Positions 8,220 through 16,876 of a DNA stretch of 22,284 nucleotides are shown here, piece after piece. The first letter of the stretch is position 1; each line of letters opens with the position of its first letter. A program made the translations under genes and the position numbers. The stretch comes from an uncultured Burkholderiales bacterium (GTDB taxonomy: Bacteria; Pseudomonadota; Gammaproteobacteria; Burkholderiales; Burkholderiaceae_C). The stretch lies in the NCBI GenBank assembly GCA_903953985.1, contig CAJBLW010000504.1:1-22284 (forward strand). Direction: 5' to 3'. Below the pieces are notes generated by a model. The model worked only from the letters and a program-made list of their open reading frames with translations. It did not search any database and was not told the origin of the DNA.

Positions 8220-11200
8220 ATGTCGATACACGTTGCCCTGCACCACGTTACCCACTACGAATATGACCGCCCTGTGCAGCTCGGCCCCCAAGTCATCCGC
8301 CTGCGCCCCGCGCCACACAGCCGCAGCCGCATCCTGAGCTACAGCCTGAAGGTCGAACCTGAAGAGCATTTCATCAACTGGCAGCAAGACGCCTTTGCCA
8401 ATTACCAGGCACGCCTGGTCTTTCCGAAAAAGACAACCGCCTTCAAAGTCACCGTGGACGTGGTCACCGAAATGGCCGTGTTCAACCCGTTTGACTTTTT
8501 TCTGGAGCCCTCGGCTGAAGAAGTGCCCTTCAAGTACTCGGACATGGTCAAGGAGGAATTGCAGTCCTACCTGATGAAGGACAGCAAAACACCGCTGTTC
8601 AAGAAATACCTGGCTAACCTTGACCGCAAGCGCCAGCGCACCATCGACTTTTTGGTGCAGATCAACCAACGCTTGCACCAGGACATCCGCTACACCATCC
8701 GCATGGAACCCGGTGTGCAAACCCCCGAAGAAACGCTGATGCTCCAAAGCGGGTCTTGCCGCGATTCGGCTTGGTTGCTGGTGCAACTGTTCCGGCACAT
8801 GAACATTGCTGCCCGCTTTGTCTCGGGCTACCTGATCCAGCTGGCACCCGACGTGAAATCGCTGGATGGCCCCAACGGCACCGAGGTCGACTTCACCGAC
8901 TTGCACGCCTGGTGCGAGGTGTATTTGCCCGGCGCAGGCTGGGTGGGGCTGGACCCGACTTCGGGCCTGTTGGCCGGTGAAGGCCACATCCCGCTGGCCT
9001 GCACACCCCAGCCGTCTGCCGCCGCCCCGATCGAGGGCCTGATGGACGAGGCCGAGGTCGAGTTCCACCACGAAATGAGCGTGACGCGGATCCACGAGTC
9101 GCCCCGCGTGACCAAGCCCTACTCTGACGAGCAATGGGCCGATGTGCTGCAACTGGGTGAACAGGTCGATGCGCAACTGGTGGCGCAAGACGTGCGCCTG
9201 ACCATGGGCGGCGAGCCCACCTTTGTGTCGACGCAAGACCGCGATGGCGCCGAATGGAACACCGACGCAATGGGCCCGACCAAGCGGGGCCTGGCCACCG
9301 AGCTGGTGCACAAGCTGCGCCAGCAATACGGGCAAGGAGGCTTCTTGCACTTTGGACAAGGCAAGTGGTACCCCGGCGAGCAGTTGCCGCGCTGGGCGCT
9401 CTCTATTTATTGGCGCGCCGACGGCACGCCCTGCTGGCAAGATCCCGCCGTTTTTGCCGACGAGCGCGAACCCAGCCGCTACACCAGCGCCGACGCGCAG
9501 CGCTTCATGCAGGCCCTGACACAGCAACTGGGCCTGCCTGGCAACACCGTGTTGCCGGGTTATGAAGACACTTGGTACTACCTCTGGCGTGAGCGCCGCT
9601 TGCCTGTCAATGTGGACCCGTTTGACGCCCGGCTGGATGACGAGATGGAGCGCAACCGCTTGCGCCGCATCTTCAGCCAGGGGCTGGATGCGGCAGTGGG
9701 TTATGTGCTGCCGCTGCAACCCATCGATCCGCCGGAAGGCAAGAGGCCGGTGCTAATGGGAACGCAGTGGCAAACCGGCCGCTGGTTTGTGCGCGACGAA
9801 CGCATGTACCTCATGCCCGGTGACTCCCCCATGGGTTGGCGCCTGCCACTGGACTCTCTGCCCTGGGCTGCGCCCACCGACCGCTGGCAACAGATCGAGC
9901 TAGACCCCTTCTCGCCTCATCTCTCGCCACGCACGGCTTTGCCCGCAGCTTCACAGGTCACGATGCAGCCAAGGCACATCTCGGCAAGCCCTGACGCCAG
10001 CGCAACCCGCAAGGCATTGGCTGCGCAAAAGGCCCCGGCCAAGTTCAAGTCCGATCCCTCGGTGGTGCGCACCGCCTTGTGCGTGGAAGTGAGAGACCCG
10101 AACCGCGCCAACGGCCCCAAAGCGGAGGCTGATGCCATGGCCAAGGGTGAAAAGTCCGGCGTGCTTTATGTCTTCATGCCACCCCTGGCGCGCCTCGAAG
10201 ATTACCTGGCACTGGTGAGCGCCGTCGAAGCCACCGCACGACAACTGGGCATTAAGATCGTCCTCGAAGGCTACCCGCCGCCCCGTGACCCGCGTCTGAA
10301 ACTGTTGCAAGTCACGCCCGATCCTGGCGTGATCGAGGTCAACATCCACCCGGCGCACAACTGGACCGAGTTGGTGGACCACACCGAATTTTTGTACCAG
10401 GCCGCTGTCGAGACGCGTCTGTCGGCCGAAAAGTTCATGACCGATGGCCGCCACACCGGCACCGGTGGCGGTAACCACATGGTGATGGGCGGGGCCACGC
10501 CTGCCGATAGTCCGTTTTTGCGCCGCCCCGAATTGCTGGCCAGCCTCATCCTTTATTGGCACAACCACCCCAGCTTGAGCTATTTGTTCAGCGGGATGTT
10601 CATCGGCCCCACCAGCCAGGCCCCGCGTGTGGACGAGGCGCGGAACGACCAGGTCTATGAGCTGGAGATCGCACTGCGCGAGATCGTTCGCCACCGGCAA
10701 AAGCATGGCGAGGACATGCCGCCATGGATCGTTGACCGCACGCTGCGCAATATCCTGATCGATGTGACCGGCAACACCCACCGCAGCGAGTTTTGCATCG
10801 ACAAGATGTATTCACCCGACAGCAGTACCGGGCGGCTGGGCCTGCTGGAGCTGCGTGCTTTCGAGATGCCGCCGCATGCCCGCATGAGCATCGTGCAGCA
10901 ACTGCTGTTGCGTGCGCTGGTCGCCCGGTTTTGGGACGCACCTTACTCAGCGCCCGTGACCCGCTGGGGCACCGAGCTGCACGACCGGTTCATGTTGCCG
11001 CACTGGATCCACAAGGACTTTGATGACGTGTTGACCGAACTGGGCGATGCAGGCTTTCACTTTGACCCCAGCTGGTTTGCGCCGCATTTCGAGTTCCGCT
11101 TCCCGCTGGTCGGACAGCTCAAGGTCGATGGCGCGGTGCTCACCCTGCGCAACGCGCTGGAGCCTTGGCACGTCATGGGTGAAGAGAACGCAGCAGGCGG

Positions 11201-11660
11201 TACGGCCCGCTATGTGGACTCGTCGCTCGAGCGCATTGAAGTGCATGTGACCGGCATGAACCCGGCGCGGCACTGCGTCACTGTGAACAGCAAAGCCTTG
11301 CCCCTGCAGCCCACGGGCGTGGTGGGTGAGTACGTGGCCAGCGTGCGCTACAAGGCCTGGAACCCACCCTCGTCGCTGCACCCCAGCATCGGCGTACACG
11401 CCCCGCTGACGTTGGATCTGGTGGACACCTGGATGAAGCGCTCGCTGGGCGGCTGTCAATACCATGTGGTGCACCCGGGTGGTCGCAGTTACGACACTTT
11501 TCCGGTCAACGCCTACGAGGCCGAAAGCCGCCGCCTGGCGCGTTTCTTCCGCATGGGGCACACCCCGGGCGCGATCCGCCAACTGGCCGCACTGGGGCCC
11601 AACGCCACACAGCACGCCAGCCCGGAGTTTCCGTACACGCTCGACTTGAGACGGGTTTGA
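8220..11660 (+). CDS. transglutaminase-like / DUF2126 putative amidoligase fusion protein
   Basis: An 1146-residue protein when read from the ATG at 8220, where the sequence begins to match the family (MSIHVALHHVTHYEYDRPVQ). Residues 1-260 are a bacterial transglutaminase-like N-terminal region and core, with Cys180 (SGSCRDSAW), His229 (DLHAW) and Asp245 (LDPTSG). From about residue 320 to the end it is DUF2126 (COG4196), which Pfam describes as a putative amidoligase. Visible blocks are LTMGGEPTFVS (about 327-337), HTGTGGGNHMVMGG (about 745-758), VTGNTHRSEFCIDKMYSP and LELRAFEMPPHARMS (from about 876); the His/Glu-rich blocks are candidate metal and nucleotide sites of a glutamine-synthetase-like ligase. 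The fusion puts a predicted amide-bond maker and breaker in one polypeptide. It is divergent from the ATP-grasp operon and convergent with Anbu. Confidence 0.93.
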   Translation: MSIHVALHHVTHYEYDRPVQLGPQVIRLRPAPHSRSRILSYSLKVEPEEHFINWQQDAFANYQARLVFPKKTTAFKVTVDVVTEMAVFNPFDFFLEPSAEEVPFKYSDMVKEELQSYLMKDSKTPLFKKYLANLDRKRQRTIDFLVQINQRLHQDIRYTIRMEPGVQTPEETLMLQSGSCRDSAWLLVQLFRHMNIAARFVSGYLIQLAPDVKSLDGPNGTEVDFTDLHAWCEVYLPGAGWVGLDPTSGLLAGEGHIPLACTPQPSAAAPIEGLMDEAEVEFHHEMSVTRIHESPRVTKPYSDEQWADVLQLGEQVDAQLVAQDVRLTMGGEPTFVSTQDRDGAEWNTDAMGPTKRGLATELVHKLRQQYGQGGFLHFGQGKWYPGEQLPRWALSIYWRADGTPCWQDPAVFADEREPSRYTSADAQRFMQALTQQLGLPGNTVLPGYEDTWYYLWRERRLPVNVDPFDARLDDEMERNRLRRIFSQGLDAAVGYVLPLQPIDPPEGKRPVLMGTQWQTGRWFVRDERMYLMPGDSPMGWRLPLDSLPWAAPTDRWQQIELDPFSPHLSPRTALPAASQVTMQPRHISASPDASATRKALAAQKAPAKFKSDPSVVRTALCVEVRDPNRANGPKAEADAMAKGEKSGVLYVFMPPLARLEDYLALVSAVEATARQLGIKIVLEGYPPPRDPRLKLLQVTPDPGVIEVNIHPAHNWTELVDHTEFLYQAAVETRLSAEKFMTDGRHTGTGGGNHMVMGGATPADSPFLRRPELLASLILYWHNHPSLSYLFSGMFIGPTSQAPRVDEARNDQVYELEIALREIVRHRQKHGEDMPPWIVDRTLRNILIDVTGNTHRSEFCIDKMYSPDSSTGRLGLLELRAFEMPPHARMSIVQQLLLRALVARFWDAPYSAPVTRWGTELHDRFMLPHWIHKDFDDVLTELGDAGFHFDPSWFAPHFEFRFPLVGQLKVDGAVLTLRNALEPWHVMGEENAAGGTARYVDSSLERIEVHVTGMNPARHCVTVNSKALPLQPTGVVGEYVASVRYKAWNPPSSLHPSIGVHAPLTLDLVDTWMKRSLGGCQYHVVHPGGRSYDTFPVNAYEAESRRLARFFRMGHTPGAIRQLAALGPNATQHASPEFPYTLDLRRV

Positions 11661-11704
11661 ATGGTGTCCGAGCAGGGGCTTGATCCTGCTGGGTCAGCGC
11701 TGCT

Positions 11705-12532
11705 TCAAATCAGCTTCTCGTCTGGCGTGGTGATTTTCTTGAGCAGGGCGTTGCGCTGGGCGGGCACCATGAGCGGGACGGTGGTCGCGCCGCCGTTCCA
11801 CATGGGGTCTTCGATGCTGTCAAACATCTGGCGCAGTTTGTCGCCCCAGCTGGAACGCAGCATCTGAAAGTAGGGATTGTGTTCGTCGATGCACATGATG
11901 CGGTCGGTCTGCAGGCTGCCCGCTTTGTAGACCACCATGTCCAGCGGCAGGCCCACCGAGAGGTTGGATTTGAGGGTGGAGTCCATCGACACCAGGGCAC
12001 ACTTGGCCGCTTCATCCAAGGGGGTATTGGGGGTGATGACGCGATCGAGCACCGGCTTGCCGTATTTGGATTCACCAATCTGGAAGTAGGGCGTTTCTTC
12101 GGTCGCTTCGATGAAGTTTCCAGGGGAATAAATCTGGAACAGGCGCATGCCTTCGTTGCCGATTTGGCCGCCAAAAATCATCGACACGTTGAACTCCACA
12201 CCCGAAGCGCGCAGCGCAGCCGCGTCGCGCTCGTACACCCGGCGCACGGCCGCGCCCAGTACGCGGGTGGCGTCGAACATGCTTTTGGCATTCCAGATGG
12301 TCAGCGGCTCGTCCTGCCCGGGCTCGACCAGTTTTTCGATTTGCAGCACCTCGCGCACCGATTGCGAGATGCTCAGGTTGCCCGCTGACAACAAGGTCAT
12401 GAAGCGGTCACCTGCTTTTTCATAGACGATCATTTTGCGGAAGGTGCTGATTTGGTCCAGGCCCGCGTTGGTGCGGGAGTCGGACAAAAACACCAAACCG
12501 GCGCGGGTTTTGACGGCAACGCAATAAGTCAT
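11705..12532 (-). CDS. proteasome-type protease Anbu (COG3484)
   Basis: A 275-residue Ntn-hydrolase related to 20S proteasome and HslV subunits, of the bacterial Anbu family. It begins MTYCVAVKTRAG; removal of Met would expose Thr as residue 1. Counting from that Thr, Asp17 (in LSDSRTNAG) and Lys32 (in TFRKM) stand where the proteasome-fold catalytic residues lie. There is no propeptide and no signal peptide, so a cytosolic self-assembling protease is expected. Anbu genes are known to co-occur with alpha-E, COG2308 ATP-grasp and transglutaminase genes, as here. The start lies 11 bases after the mutS stop, so it may be read from the mutS message; the stop faces the DUF2126 gene 44 bases away. 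The ribosome site is weak. No partner unfoldase is seen in the window. Confidence 0.93.
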   Translation of the reverse strand: MTYCVAVKTRAGLVFLSDSRTNAGLDQISTFRKMIVYEKAGDRFMTLLSAGNLSISQSVREVLQIEKLVEPGQDEPLTIWNAKSMFDATRVLGAAVRRVYERDAAALRASGVEFNVSMIFGGQIGNEGMRLFQIYSPGNFIEATEETPYFQIGESKYGKPVLDRVITPNTPLDEAAKCALVSMDSTLKSNLSVGLPLDMVVYKAGSLQTDRIMCIDEHNPYFQMLRSSWGDKLRQMFDSIEDPMWNGGATTVPLMVPAQRNALLKKITTPDEKLI

Positions 12533-12543
12533 GTGGGGGCTCT

Positions 12544-15204
12544 TTAATTCTTGGGCAGCAGGCGCTGTAAGGCATACAGGGCGTCCAGCGCTTCGCGGGG
12601 GCTGAGTGCATCGGGGTTGATCTGTGCCAGCGCTGCTTCTATCGGGCTGGGGCCAGCGGCTTCGGCTTCGGGCGGGGCGGCAAACAGGTCCACTTGCTGG
12701 CGGCTTTCGGTGGCACCTGCCTCTAAAGCGCTCAGTGCGTGCCGTGCGTGGTTGAGCACGGCCGCTGGCATGCCCGCCAGCCGCGCCACCTGCACGCCAT
12801 AGCTTTTGCTGGCGGGGCCGGGTTGCAGTTCGTGCAAGAACACAATCGACGCGCCGGACTCTGCCGCACTCACATGCATGTTGACGGCCGCGGTGTGCGT
12901 GGCCGGGAACTCGGTCAGCTCAAAGTAGTGCGTGGCAAACAAGGCAAAGGCTTGTGTTTTGTTGTGCAGGTGCGTGGCGATGCCGCTGGCCAGGGCCAAG
13001 CCGTCAAAGGTGGATGTGCCGCGCCCGATCTCGTCCATCAGCACCAGGCTGTGCGGCGTGGCGCTGTGCAAAATTTGCGCGGCTTCGGTCATCTCCAGCA
13101 TGAAGGTCGATTGGGCGTTGGCCAGGTCGTCGGCTGCACCGATCCGGGTGTGGATGGCGTCGATCGGTCCGAGTCGGCAGCGGCTGGCGGGCACATGGCT
13201 ACCGATACTGGCCAGAAGCACGATCAGTGCCACCTGACGCATGTAGGTCGATTTGCCGCCCATATTGGGGCCGGTGATGATCTGCAAACGCTGCTTGGGG
13301 CCGAGTACCGTATCGTTGGCGATGAAGCTCGAACCAGACATTTCGGCCAGCCGCGCTTCGACCACCGGGTGACGACCTTGGCGAATTTCGATGCAGGGCT
13401 CTTTGGTGAACTCGGGCGCGCACCAATTGAGGGTGAGCGAGCGCTCGGTCAGGGTGCACAGCACGTCCAGGCTGGCCATGGCCTGCGCCAATTCGGTGAG
13501 GGCGGGCACAAAAGGCTGCAATTGGTCGAGCAGGCCTTCGTAGAGCCACTTCTCACGGGCCAAGGCGCGTTCTTGCGCCGACAGGGCTTTGTCTTCAAAG
13601 GTTTTCAGTTCGGGCGTGATGAAGCGCTCGGCATTTTTGAGGGTCTGGCGGCGGCGGTAGTCATCGGGCACTTTGTCGAGCTGGCCTTGCGTGATCTCGA
13701 TGTAAAAGCCGTGTACTTTGTTGAACTGCACCCGCAAGTTGGCAATGCCCGTACGCTCTTTTTCGCGGGTTTCCAGGTCCAGCAAAAACGCGTCGCAATT
13801 GGTTTGGATGCCGCGCAACTCGTCGAGTTCGGTGTCCAGGCCATCGGCGATCACGCCACCATCGCGCACCAATGCAGCAGGCTCTTCCAGCAGGGCCATT
13901 TGCAGCAGCTCGGCGCAATGGGTGGGCGGTGTGAGCCAGCGGGCCATGCCCGCCAGCAAGCTGCCGGGCTCGGGGTTAAGGGTCTGCAGTTGGGTCGACA
14001 GCACAGCCGCACGCGCCAGCGCATGGCGCAGGGCCACCAGCTCGCGTGGGCGCACCTGGCGCAGCGCGGTGCGGGCGGTGATGCGCTCCACATCGCTCGC
14101 GCCTTTGAGTTGTTCGCGCAGGCTGCTCCAAGCGCCCGATCCACTGTCGCCGCGCAACACGGCTTGAGCTTGCAGACGTTGCTGCGCCACTTTCCGGTCT
14201 CGCGGTGGGCTGAGCAGCCAGCTTTTGAGCAAGCGGCTGCCCATGCCGGTCATGCAGGTGTCGAGCAACGCAAACAGCGTGGGCGAGTCGGCAGCGCTTT
14301 CGCCACGCAGGGTTTGCGTCAGCTCCAGATTGCGGCGCGTGCTGGCGGGCAGGTCTATGAGTGCGTCTGAGCGTTGCACCTGCACCCGCTGCACGTGCGG
14401 CAGGCTGCGGCCCTGGGTGTGTTCGGCGTAGGTCAAAAGCGCCGCAGCGGCGGCTTGGGCGTCGCTCAGGGTGTCGGCGTTCCAAGCGGCCAGCGACGAG
14501 GCTTGCAGTTGCTCAAGCAGCTTGCGCTGGCCCAGGCCCGCGTCAAACTGAAAATCAGGCCGCATGGCAAAGGACCAGCTGCCCCGGCCTGCGGTTTTCA
14601 GGCCGCGCAGTTTTTGCTCAAAGGTGGGCGTCATGCCCGCGCTGGCCAGCAGTTCGCTGGGGCTGATGCGGTCGATCCAGTCGGCCAATTCATCTTGCGC
14701 GCATTCGGCAAGGTGCACCACGCCTTGGGTGACGCTCAACCACGCCAGGCCGCAGCGGTTTTTACCTGCTTGGTGCACCGCCAGCAAGATGGCTTCGCTT
14801 TTGTCTGACAGCAGCTCGGTGTCGGTCAGGGTACCGGGTGTCACCACGCGCACCACTTTGCGCTCCACTGGGCCTTTGGACGTGGCCACGTCGCCCACTT
14901 GCTCGCAAATGGCCACCGATTCACCCAGCTTAATCAGCCGGGCGAGGTAAGTTTCCATCGAATGAAAGGGGACGCCGGCCATCAGCACTGGCTGCCCGGC
15001 CGACTGGCCCCGGCGCGTCAAGGTGATGTCCAGCAGTCCTGCGGCTTTTTCAGCATCGCCAAAAAACAGCTCGTAAAAGTCGCCCATGCGGTAGAACACC
15101 AGCGTGTCCGGAAACGCCGCCTTGATGCCCAGGTACTGGGCCATCATGGGCGTGTGGCCAGCGTAGTCAGCGGGGTTGGGGGCAGGAGAGTTGTCGTTTG
15201 GCAT
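12544..15204 (-). CDS. mutS: DNA mismatch repair protein MutS
   Basis: An 886-residue, full-length MutS, which binds mismatches and starts methyl-directed repair with MutL. The N-terminal mismatch-binding domain carries the Phe-x-Glu wedge in GDFYELF (Phe43, Glu45). The C-terminal ABC-type ATPase shows Walker A GPNMGGKST (645-653), Walker B LVLMDEIGRGTSTFDG (Asp724, Glu725) and the ATHYFEL loop. The last 35 residues (PIEAALAQINPDALSPREAL and onward) look like the C-terminal oligomerisation helix. The frame begins with TTG at 15207, but the ATG one codon later (15204) is the better start; neither has a strong ribosome site. It is divergent from the CNNM/CorC-type gene and followed closely by Anbu. 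Confidence 0.98.
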   Translation of the reverse strand: MPNDNSPAPNPADYAGHTPMMAQYLGIKAAFPDTLVFYRMGDFYELFFGDAEKAAGLLDITLTRRGQSAGQPVLMAGVPFHSMETYLARLIKLGESVAICEQVGDVATSKGPVERKVVRVVTPGTLTDTELLSDKSEAILLAVHQAGKNRCGLAWLSVTQGVVHLAECAQDELADWIDRISPSELLASAGMTPTFEQKLRGLKTAGRGSWSFAMRPDFQFDAGLGQRKLLEQLQASSLAAWNADTLSDAQAAAAALLTYAEHTQGRSLPHVQRVQVQRSDALIDLPASTRRNLELTQTLRGESAADSPTLFALLDTCMTGMGSRLLKSWLLSPPRDRKVAQQRLQAQAVLRGDSGSGAWSSLREQLKGASDVERITARTALRQVRPRELVALRHALARAAVLSTQLQTLNPEPGSLLAGMARWLTPPTHCAELLQMALLEEPAALVRDGGVIADGLDTELDELRGIQTNCDAFLLDLETREKERTGIANLRVQFNKVHGFYIEITQGQLDKVPDDYRRRQTLKNAERFITPELKTFEDKALSAQERALAREKWLYEGLLDQLQPFVPALTELAQAMASLDVLCTLTERSLTLNWCAPEFTKEPCIEIRQGRHPVVEARLAEMSGSSFIANDTVLGPKQRLQIITGPNMGGKSTYMRQVALIVLLASIGSHVPASRCRLGPIDAIHTRIGAADDLANAQSTFMLEMTEAAQILHSATPHSLVLMDEIGRGTSTFDGLALASGIATHLHNKTQAFALFATHYFELTEFPATHTAAVNMHVSAAESGASIVFLHELQPGPASKSYGVQVARLAGMPAAVLNHARHALSALEAGATESRQQVDLFAAPPEAEAAGPSPIEAALAQINPDALSPREALDALYALQRLLPKN

Positions 15205-15475
15205 CAAGGGCTGGGCCGACTCGGCAGGGGTTCACCGGGGCAGGGAGCAAGGGTTGGGTCTGCGCTGATTTTATTCGGCGCGGGGGATGGGTGACCGGAA
15301 CCCGATGAATGAAAGTTTTGGGCACCTGCACTGGCTGAAAAACCACGGGCCTTGCTGGCCCTGGCCCTGCTTTTGACGTGATATGGGGCAGCGCACGGCA
15401 AGGTCTGTGGGGATTGAATTGCATTTACTTACAATGTCAGCTTGTTCACTACCAGGGCTCAGGCGAGCCCGTTGT

Positions 15476-16807
15476 ATGGAAATAGCGATACTTTTTGCCC
15501 TCATCTGTCTGAACGGTGTGTTTGCCATGTCCGAGATTGCCTTGGTCACGGCCCGGAAAGCCCGGCTTCAGAAACTCATTGATGAGGGCGACAGCGGTGC
15601 AGCAGCGGCTGTCAAACTGGGCGAAGACCCCACGCGTTTTTTGTCCACCATCCAGATCGGCATCACCTCCATCGGTGTCTTGAACGGTATCGTGGGTGAG
15701 GCTGCTTTGGCCGTCCCCATGGCCATTTGGCTTGTTTCTTTGGGTGTGCCCGATACCTACGCCAGCTTTATCGCGACCGGTATTGTGGTGCTGACCATCA
15801 CTTATTTTTCGATTGTGGTGGGCGAGTTGGTGCCCAAGCGAATTGGCCAGTCTTACCCCGAAACCTTTGCGCGCTTGGTAGCACGGCCCATCAACTTTTT
15901 GGCGCTGGCGACCAAGCCCTTCGTGATTTTGCTGTCGGCTTCAACCCGCGCTTTGCTGCGCCTGATGGGTGTGAAGGAGACCAAGGGCACGCCCGTGACC
16001 GAGGAAGAAATCCACGCCATGCTGGTAGAGGGCACGTCAGCAGGGGTGATCGAGTCGCACGAGCACACCATGGTGCGCAACGTGTTCCGGCTGGACGACC
16101 GGCAGATTGGTTCGCTCATGGTGCCGCGTGCCGACATCGTGTGCCTGGATGTGGACGATTCGTTTGAGGACAACCTGCGCCATATCGAAGAGTCGGACCA
16201 TGCCCGCTTTCCGGTGGTGCAAGGCGGCATTGAAAACATCTTGGGCGTGATCAATGCGCGCCAGTGGCTCACGCGCGCCCTGAAAGACAAATCGCAGTCG
16301 CTGCGCGAGCAAGGGCTGCAAAGCCCGCTGTATGTGCCTGAAACCATCACCGGTATGGAGTTGCTGGACAACTTCAGGCTGTCCGATGTGCACATGGCGT
16401 TTGTGATCGACGAGTACGGCGAGGTGCAGGGCATCATCACGCTACAAGACCTGATCGAGGCCATCACGGGCGAGTTCCAGCCGCGTGACCCTGAAACCTC
16501 TTGGGCGGTGCAGCGCGAAGACGGCAGCTGGTTGCTGGACGGCCACATTCCCGTGCCCGAACTCAAGGACCGCCTGAACCTGGACACCGTGCCCGAAGAA
16601 GAACGCGGCCGTTACCACACCCTGAGCGGCATGATCATGCTGCTGACCGGCACCTTGCCCAAGGTGGCCGATGCAGTCCAGTGGGAAGGTTGGAAGCTCG
16701 AGATCGTGGACATGGATGGTCGTGCCATCGACAAGGTGCTGGCCATGCGGCTGCCGCCCGCTGACCCTGAGGGCGAGTCCGAAGGGACGCTGTTGTTGGG
16801 CAGCTGA
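15476..16807 (+). CDS. CNNM/CorC-type membrane protein (DUF21, CBS pair, CorC_HlyC)
   Basis: A 443-residue inner-membrane protein of the family often annotated as hemolysin or magnesium/cobalt efflux. Residues 1-195 form the DUF21 (CNNM) membrane domain with hydrophobic segments near 3-20, 60-82, 98-118 and 138-158, and the GELVPKRIG motif at 117-124. A CBS pair follows: MVPRADIVCLD opens the first and the second spans about 285-335 with VIDEYGEVQGIITLQD. A CorC_HlyC domain ends the protein (about 345-427). The frame is open back to 15383, but the family begins at the first membrane helix, so ATG 15476 is preferred. A TACAAT -10-like box at 15430-15435 lacks a convincing -35. Members are linked to Mg2+ homeostasis; the hemolysin label is historical. 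Confidence 0.93.
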   Translation: MEIAILFALICLNGVFAMSEIALVTARKARLQKLIDEGDSGAAAAVKLGEDPTRFLSTIQIGITSIGVLNGIVGEAALAVPMAIWLVSLGVPDTYASFIATGIVVLTITYFSIVVGELVPKRIGQSYPETFARLVARPINFLALATKPFVILLSASTRALLRLMGVKETKGTPVTEEEIHAMLVEGTSAGVIESHEHTMVRNVFRLDDRQIGSLMVPRADIVCLDVDDSFEDNLRHIEESDHARFPVVQGGIENILGVINARQWLTRALKDKSQSLREQGLQSPLYVPETITGMELLDNFRLSDVHMAFVIDEYGEVQGIITLQDLIEAITGEFQPRDPETSWAVQREDGSWLLDGHIPVPELKDRLNLDTVPEEERGRYHTLSGMIMLLTGTLPKVADAVQWEGWKLEIVDMDGRAIDKVLAMRLPPADPEGESEGTLLLGS

Positions 16808-16822
16808 TCTGCCAGCGGCCAT

Positions 16823-16853
16823 AAAAAAAGCACCCGTTGAGGGTGCTTTTTTT
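16823..16853. terminator. bidirectional intrinsic terminator
   Basis: GCACCC, loop GTTGA, GGGTGC forms a 6-bp GC-rich stem, flanked by seven A on the left and seven T on the right. The A/T tracts make it a rho-independent terminator on both strands. It sits 15 bases after the CNNM/CorC-type stop and just beyond the convergent suhB stop, so it can serve both. Confidence 0.95.
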
Positions 16854-16876
16854 CGTGACAAGTGCTTGAAGCCTCC

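Noticed and set aside
7929..9719. 596-codon minus-strand open frame opposite the DUF2126 gene
   Set aside because: Antisense shadow of the transglutaminase domain coding region; composition is His/Val/Gly/Gln-rich with no known motifs.
11671..11690. Possible terminator between the DUF2126 gene and Anbu
   Set aside because: AGCAGG and CCTGCT form a 6-bp stem with an 8-base loop, but no T tract follows on either strand.
12739..14370. 543-codon plus-strand open frame opposite mutS
   Set aside because: It lies entirely antisense to a full-length MutS with all motifs intact. The translation is Gly/Gln/Arg/His-rich without any recognisable domain, as expected for the shadow of a GC-rich gene.
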